Shown piece by piece: positions 34,763 to 43,305 of a stretch of 44,776 bases of DNA (the first letter of the stretch is position 1; every line of letters begins with the position of its first letter). The notes under the pieces were generated by a model. The model ran no database searches. It had not been told where the DNA came from and worked only from the letters and a program-made list of their open reading frames with translations. The stretch comes from Fuerstiella sp. (GTDB lineage Bacteria > Planctomycetota > Planctomycetia > Planctomycetales > Planctomycetaceae), in assembly GCA_022843805.1 (NCBI GenBank), contig JALHMY010000083.1, forward strand, positions 1 to 44,776, read 5' to 3'. Made by a program: the position numbers and the translations under genes.

Positions 34763-36454
34763 TCAGCGGTCATGGTCCGAAAAATCGACGTCGTTCAGCA
34801 GGCCGGGCAATGCGTCCAGCCGAGATTTCAGTCGAGCGGATTCACGAAAAAACAGGTCGTCGCCCATGGGGATCGGCAACGAGCGATTCTCCCGTTCCAG
34901 CAAGCGGAGCTGCTCGGTGAGTTCCCCCATCTGCCGGGAAAATTCAGCGTCCTGTTGCTGCATTTCCGCGTATTCTCGCCGCATCTTTCGCAGATCGGCA
35001 ATTGTGATGGGGTTGCTCGCAGGGTCTGGCGCCGTAGTGCTCGCAGCAGGACTGCTGTTCTCCGGCTGCCCGTTCTCCGCCGGGCTGGAGGAGCTGACAA
35101 TCTGTGGGGTAGAATTGATTTCCAGTGTTTCAGGCGTCGGAATTCGCATGAGCCAGCCGAGACAGAACGACAGGATCAGCAGGAAGGTACCGGCAAGGAG
35201 AATTCTTCCTGCAGGCCATGCCACGTTCCGATTTGCCGAGTACTGGTTTCTGGTAAGAAGGCGGCGAATAAGAATATTCACCTTCCGCCATCCGGCGCTG
35301 CAGCGGCCGGGCAGTCGGCCCTGCTGCAAATCAGACAGCAGATTACCAATGGCCGATTCGACTTCCACTGCGGTCTGAGTGCGTTCGCTCACTCGTTTTT
35401 GCAAAAGTCCGTCAACCAGAAATGTAAACTCTTCGGGAACATCAGGATTCAGCTGTTCAAGGGGCTGATGTGGCTCATGGCAAATACATCGCAGCACCGC
35501 CATGGCGTTGGACGCCCTGAACGGAACTCGACCTGTCAGCATAAAGTAAATCACTGCGCCCAGACTGAAGAGATCGCTTCGCTGATCGATTCGTTCGCCC
35601 AGTGCCTGTTCGGGCGACATATAAAAGGGTGTTCCGGCAACGATGCCGGTTCGAGTCAGAGAAGCATCGTCGATTGTTCGAGCCAGTCCGAAGTCACTTA
35701 ACAGGACCCGGTCGACCTGATCTTCCAGAAGAATATTGGCTGGCTTCACATCGCGATGCACAAGGCCCTGAGAATGTGCGGCAGCGAGCCCCGCGGCCGT
35801 CTGCATGGCGATTCTCAGCACGTCGGACAGTGGCAGAGGTCCCAGTCGTTCCACTCGCTGCTGCAGCGATTCGCCCGCGACATACTGCATTACCAGGTAT
35901 GGCAGTCGTTCGTCCGAAGCAACGTTATAAATGGGAATCACATGAGGATGGACAACGGCGGCTGCCGCCTGAGCTTCCCGGGCAAAACGGCGTCGTGCGG
36001 ATGAGTGATTGGCCAGATGCGGGCTCAGCACTTTAATTGCAACAACGCGATGCAGATCGGTGTCCCATGCCTTGAGCACGATTCCCATGCCACCTGTTCC
36101 GATCACTCGCTCAATATCGTAACGGCCAAGGCGACCGAGCAGTTCCGGATGTGACGGTGTTTCAAGAAAGTCAAGCGGAACCCGCTCGAAATCAACCGGA
36201 TCATCTTCTGCAAGAGAGCCGTTGACCTGCACGGTGACGGAATGTCCGAGATCGTCCGCGGACAGCTCAGGCAGCCCTTCTTCCCGCAGAATGTTTTGTG
36301 CATCCTGCAGCCATTCCATGTCCTGAATCACGACCTGTTCCAGTTCGCCGTACAGTTCGGGATGGTCTTCAAAGTGTGAAACCGCCCGTCGAAACTCGTC
36401 GGTATCTTCGCTGGCGGTCAGCAGAATTCGGAGCGATGCGGGATCAATCGGCAT
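34763..36454 (-). CDS. Transmembrane Ser/Thr kinase paired with ECF sigma factor
   Basis: A 563-residue Hanks-type kinase. Residues 1-105 form an acidic N-terminal region. The kinase domain spans ~111-375: GTGGMGIVLKA, VAIKVL (Lys 141), HRDVKPANIL (Asp 235), SDFGLA (Asp 254) and MSPEQALGE, all intact. One transmembrane helix (about 416-436, RILLAGTFLLILSFCLGWLM) is followed by a Ser/Pro-rich linker and a coiled coil (about 485-523, EMQQQDAEFSRQMGELTEQL) outside the membrane. Its start overlaps the sigma gene by 11 bases, so the two are translated together. Likely role: senses an envelope signal and phosphorylates the sigma factor or a partner. Phosphorylation of the sigma factor is inference from known ECF-kinase pairs. 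Confidence 0.92.
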   Translation of the reverse strand: MPIDPASLRILLTASEDTDEFRRAVSHFEDHPELYGELEQVVIQDMEWLQDAQNILREEGLPELSADDLGHSVTVQVNGSLAEDDPVDFERVPLDFLETPSHPELLGRLGRYDIERVIGTGGMGIVLKAWDTDLHRVVAIKVLSPHLANHSSARRRFAREAQAAAAVVHPHVIPIYNVASDERLPYLVMQYVAGESLQQRVERLGPLPLSDVLRIAMQTAAGLAAAHSQGLVHRDVKPANILLEDQVDRVLLSDFGLARTIDDASLTRTGIVAGTPFYMSPEQALGERIDQRSDLFSLGAVIYFMLTGRVPFRASNAMAVLRCICHEPHQPLEQLNPDVPEEFTFLVDGLLQKRVSERTQTAVEVESAIGNLLSDLQQGRLPGRCSAGWRKVNILIRRLLTRNQYSANRNVAWPAGRILLAGTFLLILSFCLGWLMRIPTPETLEINSTPQIVSSSSPAENGQPENSSPAASTTAPDPASNPITIADLRKMRREYAEMQQQDAEFSRQMGELTEQLRLLERENRSLPIPMGDDLFFRESARLKSRLDALPGLLNDVDFSDHDR

Positions 36455-37043
36455 CTTCGTTCTCCCACTGGCGAATCTGCAGTTTCAAACGATGAAGTAC
36501 TCGACTGCGGGCAACGTAGACGGCTCCCACGCTGAGGTTCAGCGAGCGAGCCACTTCTTCGACCGGCAACTGAAGCACACTGCTTTTCCAGAACGCTTCC
36601 CAGGTGGATGGCTGGAAGGAGTCGCGGACGGCTGCCGCTGCCGTCCGGAAAAGTTCACGGCGATAGTCGGTTTCGAGGGCTGCTGTCGAATTTTCCGGGG
36701 ACGGCCATTCATTCAGAAACTGCATCTCAGCCGATTCGCCGCTGCCTCGATCACACCGCTTTTTTGACATCAGATGAATCAGCTGGTTTCTGGCAATTCG
36801 AAACAGCCATGCCCGAAATCGCCCTTTTTTTCGGTCGGGTTTCCAGTCTCCGACGGCCTTCGCGACAGAGATCAACACGTTCTGCACAACTTCTCGTGCA
36901 TCGGCATCCTGCAGACCGCGACGTCGAGCAAAGCGGAGCACAAGTGGTTCATAAATACGAACAAATTCCTGCCATGCCGCCGCGTCTGTCAGCGTGGGCA
37001 GTCTGAGGATCAGGCTTTCGCGAGTTTCTGGATTGAGTGCCAT
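36444..37043 (-). CDS. ECF-type RNA polymerase sigma factor
   Basis: A 199-residue sigma-70 family protein. Region 2 is YEPLVLRFARRRGLQDADAR to FRAWLFRIARNQLI; region 4 is FQPSTWEAFWKSSVLQLP and VARSLNLSVGAVYVARSRVL. The FQxxTWEAFW segment is typical of planctomycete ECF factors linked to Ser/Thr kinases. There is no anti-sigma gene; the overlapping downstream gene is a kinase, so control may be by phosphorylation instead of sequestration. The promoter should lie within 37044-37136; I cannot identify its elements. Confidence 0.9.
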   Translation of the reverse strand: MALNPETRESLILRLPTLTDAAAWQEFVRIYEPLVLRFARRRGLQDADAREVVQNVLISVAKAVGDWKPDRKKGRFRAWLFRIARNQLIHLMSKKRCDRGSGESAEMQFLNEWPSPENSTAALETDYRRELFRTAAAAVRDSFQPSTWEAFWKSSVLQLPVEEVARSLNLSVGAVYVARSRVLHRLKLQIRQWENEDAD

Positions 37044-37136
37044 AGGAATTCCGTCCGCGAAAAGCCCGGGTACAGGCTCGTTCTATCGGTTTCAGAGCTG
37101 CTCAATATCTCAACACCGGCGAGCAGACGGAATCTT

Positions 37137-38252
37137 TCAGACTATTTTTCCGGAATTAAACTCGCGATAAATGGCATCATTGATGGCCCGGTTCCGCCTC
37201 TGGTGCTGCCCTTCTCCGCAAAAGCCGTTTGCTGCCCAGGCCACAACGAGTTCTGCTTCAGGGTCGCAGAATCCGATTGCGCACTGAGATCCTCCGTGGC
37301 CAAACGTCCGGGGCGAACAATGTGGACTAAAACCATAGGGGACGGTCTCTGCGCCCCAGGCATTTGAATCCACAATCACTCCCAGTCCAAAATCCACGAT
37401 GTGCTGAAGCGTTTCATCATAAAGTCCGGTGCGATGGCGGGATGTCATCAGGTTTACGGTGTCGGACGACAGAAATGACGTGCCGTCTGCCAGTTTTCCC
37501 GATCGCAGCAGCATTTCATAGAAGCGACCGAGTTCACTGACCGGTCCTCGCAGACTTCCGCCCGGTGCGGGGGTCGTCTGGTACGGTCGTGAATTGTATT
37601 CCGATTCGATCAGCTGCCCTTTGTCGCGTTCGTACAGAGTTGGCACTGCAGGCTGATCGGTCCCCAGCTGGTTCGCGGACAATCCGCATGAAGAGGCTGG
37701 CATTCCGACCAGATCAAACAGCTTTGTTCGGATCAGCGAGGGAAAGTCCGAGCTGCTGCCGTCCGTTCTGAGCAGAATTTCGCCCAGCAGGAACCAGCTG
37801 GACTGGGGATGATAAGCGGCTGTGCCGACTGGATACTGCAGTTCTGCCTTCACCAGAGTGCTGATGGTGTCGGACCAGCTGGAAAGCGGCCAGCCTGTTT
37901 CTGCGGAAGGGAAGCCGGACGTATGCGTCATCAGCTGAAACAGTGTTACCGCAGCCAGCTGAGTTTTTCCGAACTCCGGCAACAGGCGGTCCAGCGAGTC
38001 GGTTAACTGCAGGCGACCGTTTTCGATCTCCTTCAGAATCAGGGCTGCCGTCAGCGGCTTTCCGGCGGAACGCCACAGAAGCAGCGAACTTTCGTCCATG
38101 ATACGTGTGGTGGTGGCCATGCCAAAACCGCAGTTCAGCAGCGTCTGGCCGCCCCGGGAAACGTAGATCTGAATTCCCGTATGCAGTCGCCGGTCAATTC
38201 CTTCCTGACACGCACGATGCAGCAGAGGAAAGTCCTGTAACGAAGCCGTCAT
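37137..38252 (-). CDS. Serine beta-lactamase-fold hydrolase (class C/EstB-like)
   Basis: About 371 residues from ATG 38252 (MTASLQDFPLL); an upstream TTG frame would run into the next gene. The active-site SxxK is SAGK in WRSAGKPLTA, the second motif is Tyr in YHPQSSWFLLGEIL, and the third is GHGGSQCAIGF. This is the penicillin-binding-protein/class C beta-lactamase/EstB esterase fold. There is no clear signal peptide, which argues for a cytoplasmic esterase or peptidase rather than a secreted beta-lactamase. The membrane-protein gene upstream ends 34 bases before it, suggesting a shared transcript. Confidence 0.82.
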   Translation of the reverse strand: MTASLQDFPLLHRACQEGIDRRLHTGIQIYVSRGGQTLLNCGFGMATTTRIMDESSLLLWRSAGKPLTAALILKEIENGRLQLTDSLDRLLPEFGKTQLAAVTLFQLMTHTSGFPSAETGWPLSSWSDTISTLVKAELQYPVGTAAYHPQSSWFLLGEILLRTDGSSSDFPSLIRTKLFDLVGMPASSCGLSANQLGTDQPAVPTLYERDKGQLIESEYNSRPYQTTPAPGGSLRGPVSELGRFYEMLLRSGKLADGTSFLSSDTVNLMTSRHRTGLYDETLQHIVDFGLGVIVDSNAWGAETVPYGFSPHCSPRTFGHGGSQCAIGFCDPEAELVVAWAANGFCGEGQHQRRNRAINDAIYREFNSGKIV

Positions 38253-38286
38253 GATGGATCTGTTCCGACAGAAACGCAGAGAATGT

Positions 38287-38844
38287 TCAGGTGACCGGCA
38301 GTCCGCGTTCTTCCCGAATTCTGCGGACCTCCGCCAGCACTCCCTCCACAAGGGAACTGTTGCGGGAAATGGCGATGAGTTCCAGCAGGTTCACAAAGAT
38401 GTTGGCAAGACCCGTTGTACCAGCTACCAGAAAGTGGATTGTGGCGCCCGACATGCCCAGGAAGCCGTCCAGAGAAACGGGTGTAGCCGGATCAGCGGCG
38501 GCGCCCACGGCACCGGTGGCAATCAGCAGCAACAGGCACACGGTCATGCCCGGGAGAATTCCATACTTGATTTTCTGGTTCTGATGATGCCACTGTGTAT
38601 CAAGGCTGTAGGCTCGGGATGTTTCTTCAAGCCAGCGGCCGGTGCCCATGAAATAGGTGAAAAGGATGGCGTGCACAAGAGTCGCAAACGTCAGCGCACC
38701 GAGTCCGATGAGCATATGCGTTCCGACCCTGCGCTGCACTTCCAGTGTGCGCTCGTTGCCGTCACCAATCAGCAGCCCCATAACGATGGCAGTCACAATT
38801 GCCATGTTGGCCAGCACTGCGAGTGTGAGAAAGATTCGTTTCAC
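38287..38844 (-). CDS. Four-helix membrane protein, unknown
   Basis: About 185 residues with four hydrophobic segments: FLTLAVLANMAIVTAIVMG, LIGLGALTFATLVHAILFTY, GMTVCLLLLIATGAVGAA and TIHFLVAGTTGLANIFVNLL. It ends in a charged cytoplasmic-looking helix (AEVRRIREERGLPVT). The start is GTG 38844 or GTG 38859; GGTGGAA precedes the former. The family is not recognised. Co-directional with the beta-lactamase-fold gene. Confidence 0.7.
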   Translation of the reverse strand: MKRIFLTLAVLANMAIVTAIVMGLLIGDGNERTLEVQRRVGTHMLIGLGALTFATLVHAILFTYFMGTGRWLEETSRAYSLDTQWHHQNQKIKYGILPGMTVCLLLLIATGAVGAAADPATPVSLDGFLGMSGATIHFLVAGTTGLANIFVNLLELIAISRNSSLVEGVLAEVRRIREERGLPVT

Positions 38845-38930
38845 AACAGAAAATTCCACCAGAGAATTCAGTCAGTCTGGCTGAGTCATTTTACAGCCAG
38901 CGGCCGTTTTTTAGGCGAGCGGAAAAATCG

Positions 38931-39186
38931 TTCCTACCGGGAGGGCGAGGCTCCCGCCGAGCCGAGCTTTTCACGGCTCAGCAGGAGCTTCGCCCTCCCA
39001 TTTGTTCCTACCGGGAAGGCGAGGCTCCCGCCGAGCCGGGCTTCTCACGGCTCAGCAGGAGCTTCGCCCTCCCATTTGTTCCTACCGGGAGGGCGAGGCT
39101 CCCGCCGAGCCGGGCTTCTCACGGCTCAGCAGGAGCTTCGCCCTCCCGTTTGCTTTTCCAGGTTAAGCAGGAGCTTCGCCCTCCCA
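38931..39186. repeat. 74-bp tandem repeat with inverted arms
   Basis: Three units beginning TTCCTACCGGGA at 38931, 39005 and 39079 (period 74), then a partial unit to 39186. Each has GGGAGGGCGAGGCTCC and the inverse-like GGAGCTTCGCCCTCCC, forming a long hairpin around AGCCGGGC..CGGCTCAG. In translation it gives REGEAPAEPSFS-type peptides, often mis-annotated as protein. The rest of 38860-39389 shows no gene. Confidence 0.9.
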
Positions 39187-39389
39187 CGAGAACGAGAAGC
39201 CTTAACCACAAAATACCGCAGGTCGCGTCATCCCTGCGAACAGAGACCGCGACCTGCTGTGGATTTCGGGATCTTTCTCACGGTTGGCAAGGTTCTGTGA
39301 GGTGTACTCTCCAGACTGGCGAAGTACCTGCGACCTGCACTTCACTGCAGAAAACCGTCAGTTCGTAAAAAGCTGCTTCACGTCAGACT

Positions 39390-40277
39390 TTACTGAGCAA
39401 GCTGCATTGTTGTTTTCTGTTTGACGACCTGATCGATGACCTGTCCCTGCTGAGTGACCTGCATTTCGAGGGTAAGCTCCAGATCAGAACGCACAATACG
39501 GCCTCGCTGAGGATCAAACAGAACGCGGCCCATCCCGTCAGATTTTTTCATGGTCATCTGCAGTGGCGAGCCTTCTTTGGGAGTTACCGAAATCGATGGC
39601 TTCATCGCAATACGGGCCATACCGGTCGCTGGATCCCGACCTTCATAAGTCATCTTTGATGAGACCTTCATTTCTCCAAACGGCAGCTGGATCTGCTGAG
39701 AGCTCTCCCACATCTGGCCGGTCGTTACAGGTTCCGCAGGCAGCAAAACAGAGGACTGCTCCATCATCTGTTTGAGAGTGTCTTCATTCAGCGCACTGCC
39801 TGCACCGGTCGTGCTGAGTGCGGTGAGCAGCTGTTCGGGGACCTTCACGTTCTGCACTTTTCCCGTGGACTTCATGGTCACCTTGAATTCCTGGCCGATG
39901 ATCTTTCGGAAGACATCCGCCATGGCTTTCACGATGGCATTCGAGGGAACTTCGGTGCTGGTTGTGTCAAACTGCAGTGACCCGAATGGACCGCCTTCCA
40001 TCTTCATCTGAACACGATCAACAGTCTGTGCGATTTCCGCGTCACCCTGCTCTGTGACACCGCTGACCTTCCATGCCATGTCCATGGACTGCTGCATGTT
40101 GGTGTTGATTTTCTGACCCCCAACCATCATCTCAGTCTGCATGTTCTGCATGACCTGATACTTCAGTGTTTCACCCGACTGAAATTTCCATCGCAAATCG
40201 TCCTGCGAATGCGCCGTCAGGGGCAATAAAGACGCAATAACCAGTGACAATCCTGGCAAAATACTTCGCAACAACAT
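39390..40277 (-). CDS. Secreted DUF6263-like protein, unknown function
   Basis: 295 residues from ATG 40277 (MLLRSILPGLSLVIASLLPL), with GGAG eight bases upstream. A signal peptide ends near AHSQ, followed by a beta-rich, Met/Gln-rich body starting DDLRWKFQSGETLKYQVMQN, the usual opening of DUF6263-like planctomycete proteins. Later segments include MKSTGKVQNV and DGMGRVLFDPQRGRIVRSDL. No catalytic motif. The function of the family is unknown; extracytoplasmic location is expected. Confidence 0.75.
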   Translation of the reverse strand: MLLRSILPGLSLVIASLLPLTAHSQDDLRWKFQSGETLKYQVMQNMQTEMMVGGQKINTNMQQSMDMAWKVSGVTEQGDAEIAQTVDRVQMKMEGGPFGSLQFDTTSTEVPSNAIVKAMADVFRKIIGQEFKVTMKSTGKVQNVKVPEQLLTALSTTGAGSALNEDTLKQMMEQSSVLLPAEPVTTGQMWESSQQIQLPFGEMKVSSKMTYEGRDPATGMARIAMKPSISVTPKEGSPLQMTMKKSDGMGRVLFDPQRGRIVRSDLELTLEMQVTQQGQVIDQVVKQKTTMQLAQ

Positions 40278-40464
40278 CAAAAAGTCTCCGAAAGTTTTCA
40301 ATTGCCGTCAGGCGATTTGAGCACTCTGATGAGCACTCTTACGGGGAGAAAATCTGGCTGAACGGAGATTCGCAGGCCTTCTCAGCCGAATTTTCCGCAA
40401 TCTCTGCCGCAAAGCATAGCAGAATGCCCATCTTCTGCTGAAGATCGGTTTGCCACGGACCGCT

Positions 40465-40914
40465 TCAGAGAGGTTTTCGCACACCTACGGTGAGGAGAAG
40501 GTTTGCCCAAAGGGCCTGATCGCCAGTCTGAATTGTCAGCACATGATCACGGGAGGCAACGGTATCATAAAAATCCCACCGGGAAATGGGCTGAAGTTCC
40601 AGCAATAAACCGGCCGAGCTGATGATCGATCGATAGTCGCTCCATACGGGGGGATCATGTGCCAGGCGGTAGGGATCGTCGGCCGGCATGCCCATCGTGC
40701 TGATCGCTTCGACCGGCACGGCTGTCAGCAGCACTCTCAGCACCTGAGCGACGGTAACCAGCCCCGGTGCGAGATTCAGACTGACGAGTTCCGCTTTCGG
40801 GCCGATGGCGGAAGAGGCCGGATAGTTTCCATCGGCGATCAGAATTTTTGCACTGTGCCCTGCCCGGGCGATCACCTCAGAAATTTTGGGGTGGATGAGT
40901 TCCGAGTACAGCAT
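40465..40914 (-). CDS. RbsD/FucU-family sugar mutarotase
   Basis: A 149-residue protein of the RbsD/FucU family, which interconverts anomers of ribose or fucose to feed sugar catabolism. Seen: RAGHSAKILIADGNYP with the catalytic His 20 and Asp 28, and a C-terminal TGDQALWANLLLTVGV that fits FucU (TGE..YANxxL) better than RbsD. Length is usual. It is the third gene of a leftward operon after hisD and a TIM-barrel isomerase; 44 bases separate it from the latter. The pairing with the isomerase suggests sugar metabolism. Confidence 0.85.
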   Translation of the reverse strand: MLYSELIHPKISEVIARAGHSAKILIADGNYPASSAIGPKAELVSLNLAPGLVTVAQVLRVLLTAVPVEAISTMGMPADDPYRLAHDPPVWSDYRSIISSAGLLLELQPISRWDFYDTVASRDHVLTIQTGDQALWANLLLTVGVRKPL

Positions 40915-40958
40915 ATTCGTTCTTTCAATGTTTGAGTTTCTTCCGTCCCGTGTCGGGA

Positions 40959-41780
40959 TCAGCGAGGAAATACTTTCCGAAAAGTCTTTATCGTTTGTTC
41001 TGCCGCTGTGTCGGAGTCTGGGATAGGAAATGCTTCGGCAGAAGCGTAACCGGCAAAACCGATCGCATCCAGAGCTGCCGCGATGGCTGAATAATCCATA
41101 TGTCCGCGACCCGCTGCCTGGCGATTGGAGTCGACGAAGTGCAAATGACCAACGAACGGTCCCGCCTTGATCAGCGCCTCTGCCGGGCTGGACTCTTCGA
41201 TGTTCATATGAAACAGGTCGGCGAGGATCTTTACGTTAGGGGACGACAGCGGTTTAAGCAGTTCCACCGCTTCGTGAAGCGTTGTCGCCAGATTTGTCTC
41301 GTATCGATTCAACGGTTCATAGAGCAGCGGCACTCCTTTGGTACCTGCATAATCACCCAGTTCGTTCAGGGCATCCTGCAGACGTGAGACTGCGGTTGGT
41401 CGGTCAGTCAGATCGTCCCATCGGCCCTGCATGGAGCCGATGATCGCGGGGGCTCCAAATTCGGACCCCGCGTCGATGATCGACCGTATAAACTCGCGAG
41501 CCTGACGTCGGCGGTCCGGATCTGCATCACATAGCTGCAGCTTGTGCACCACCATGCCGGCGCCTGTTCCAACGGCAGCCAGTGACAGTTGATTTTCCTG
41601 CAGCAGTCGTCTGAGAGGCAGCAGGCGAATGGCGTCTCCTGAAGGCGCAAAAACTTCAACAGCGTCAAATCCGAGTTCCGCTGACCTGCGGCAGGCGCCT
41701 GCCACATCGTCATGAAAAACGAACGGACCTTTTCTCGCCTGTTCCACAATACAAACCGTGACGGCCGATTTGATCATCAC
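40959..41780 (-). CDS. Sugar phosphate isomerase/epimerase (TIM barrel)
   Basis: A 273-residue protein of the xylose-isomerase-like TIM-barrel/AP-endonuclease-2 superfamily, close to hydroxypyruvate isomerase and tagatose epimerase types. Metal-ligand motifs are visible: LLYEPLNRYE, ILADLFHMNIEE, GHLHFVDSNRQAAGRGH and ASAEAFP, supplying the expected Glu, Asp/His, His and Glu. The start overlaps the hisD stop by four bases (ATGA), so it is coupled to hisD. The exact substrate cannot be told. Confidence 0.85.
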   Translation of the reverse strand: MMIKSAVTVCIVEQARKGPFVFHDDVAGACRRSAELGFDAVEVFAPSGDAIRLLPLRRLLQENQLSLAAVGTGAGMVVHKLQLCDADPDRRRQAREFIRSIIDAGSEFGAPAIIGSMQGRWDDLTDRPTAVSRLQDALNELGDYAGTKGVPLLYEPLNRYETNLATTLHEAVELLKPLSSPNVKILADLFHMNIEESSPAEALIKAGPFVGHLHFVDSNRQAAGRGHMDYSAIAAALDAIGFAGYASAEAFPIPDSDTAAEQTIKTFRKVFPR

Positions 41781-43150
41781 ATTTCCTTCAGTCGAATGTC
41801 CACGCTGGCACTGTGTGCTGTCAGGCCTTCTTTGGAGGCCATCAATCTTACTCCGTCGGCGTCGGCAGCCAGTGCCTTCTGATCATACCGAATGACAGAG
41901 CTGCGTTTCAGAAAGTCAGTAGCGGCAAGGCCGTTTGCAAACCTTGCGGTTCCGCCGGTGGGCAGAACGTGTGACGGTCCGGCCACATAGTCTCCAAGTG
42001 CGACAGGCGTATAATGACCGAGGAAGATGGCCCCTGCGTTCTGAATCTGCTTCAGCATTCGTTCGGCATCATCCATTGAGATATGCAGATGCTCGGGCGC
42101 CAGCAAATCGGTCAGTTCGGCGGCTTCCGATTCGCTTCGAGCGAGTATCAGTGCTCCGTAGTTTTCCAGTGACTGTCGAGCCAGATCGCCCCGGGGCAAC
42201 CGGGCGAGCTGGGCCGTAAGTTCTGAGCGAACCTGTTCAAGCAGCGGTTCATGCCATGTGATCAACACGCCCGAGCCTGGACTGTGTTCTGCCTGTGAAA
42301 TCAGGTCGGCGGCAATGAAGTCGGCTCGAGCGGTTTCGTCGGCAAGAACGATCACTTCGCTGGGACCTGCGATGCTGTCAATGTCCACATCGCCAAAGAC
42401 ATATTGCTTTGCCAGGGCCACAAACAGGTTGCCTGGGCCAACGATTTTGTCGACTCGGCCAATTCCTTCCACACCGTACGCCAGAGCCGCAACCGCCTGA
42501 GCTCCTCCCACTCGATAGACTTCCTGAATTCCGATCTCATGGCAGGTGGCCAGCATATCCACGTTGTAGCCACCAAAATCCGTTGGAGGCACGACGATGG
42601 CAATTTCGGGGACGCCAGCTGTCATCGCGGGTACTGCCGTCATCAGAACGGTTGAGGGATAAGCGGCCGCTCCGCCGGGAACGCAGATTCCAACTCGTTT
42701 CATTGGCAGATGTCGCTGTCGAAGCTCAATGGTCCCCCCACCCGGACTGCGAACGACTCGGGCGTCAGTCGGCAGCACGGCCCGCTGAAACTCGGCCACG
42801 TTGTCGCGGATCTTCCGTACTGTTGCCAGAAACTCGGGTGACGCCCGGCGAGCCGCTTCCTGCAGCTCTTCGGGCTGCACTCGCATCGTTTGCTGTGTCA
42901 GCTGCTTTCCGTCCAGTTTTGCAGTGTATTCCAGCAGAGCCGACAGCCCCTGCTTTCGGACATCTTCGCAGATTCGCTGAACAACATCGCGGGGACTCAG
43001 CGGTTCACCAAACAGCTGGATGGTTCGCTGCCTTCCGGCCTCGGATACGACATTGCCGCGGGGACTCAGCTTGTCCCGCAGCTGACGAAACAGTTGTCTG
43101 GCGTCACCGTGACGGCAGTCGATAGTAGTGATGGAAACAGTCTGGTTCAT
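41777..43150 (-). CDS. hisD: Histidinol dehydrogenase
   Basis: A 457-residue NAD-dependent enzyme that oxidises L-histidinol to histidine in two steps, the last of the histidine pathway; cytoplasmic. Family motifs: LPMKRVGICVPGGAAAYPST, KIVGPGNLFVALAKQYVFG, SQAEHSPGSG (zinc-binding Gln and His) and LLAPEHLHI. Full length and intact. Unusually, it lies in an operon with two sugar-metabolism genes, without other his genes in the window. Divergent from the threonine aldolase gene; their promoters share 43151-43305. Confidence 0.95.
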   Translation of the reverse strand: MNQTVSITTIDCRHGDARQLFRQLRDKLSPRGNVVSEAGRQRTIQLFGEPLSPRDVVQRICEDVRKQGLSALLEYTAKLDGKQLTQQTMRVQPEELQEAARRASPEFLATVRKIRDNVAEFQRAVLPTDARVVRSPGGGTIELRQRHLPMKRVGICVPGGAAAYPSTVLMTAVPAMTAGVPEIAIVVPPTDFGGYNVDMLATCHEIGIQEVYRVGGAQAVAALAYGVEGIGRVDKIVGPGNLFVALAKQYVFGDVDIDSIAGPSEVIVLADETARADFIAADLISQAEHSPGSGVLITWHEPLLEQVRSELTAQLARLPRGDLARQSLENYGALILARSESEAAELTDLLAPEHLHISMDDAERMLKQIQNAGAIFLGHYTPVALGDYVAGPSHVLPTGGTARFANGLAATDFLKRSSVIRYDQKALAADADGVRLMASKEGLTAHSASVDIRLKEM

Positions 43151-43305
43151 TCCGGTAACATATTCTGCTGGCGTAGAAAAGTGCAGCGACTTCCTGCGGA
43201 CTCACGCTGACAGATTGAAGCACAGCCTTGCCTGAAATACAGCCTGGCTGTTATCTTCGTGGAAATTGAAGAGAAAAATTCCCGACTTTCCGAAAGTGGA
43301 AATCT

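Noticed and set aside
34727..35701. 324-codon open frame on the plus strand
   Set aside because: It lies opposite the transmembrane kinase gene, whose motifs are all intact. The translation has no recognisable fold and is Cys/Arg/Ser-rich as expected for an antisense frame.
37137..38252. Beta-lactamase-fold gene considered as antibiotic resistance
   Set aside because: The SxxK motif fits, but there is no signal peptide and the second motif departs from the YxN of true class C enzymes; an esterase or peptidase role is more likely.
38251..39300. 349-codon open frame on the plus strand
   Set aside because: It is antisense to the four-helix membrane protein and then runs through the 74-bp repeats, giving repeat-derived peptides.
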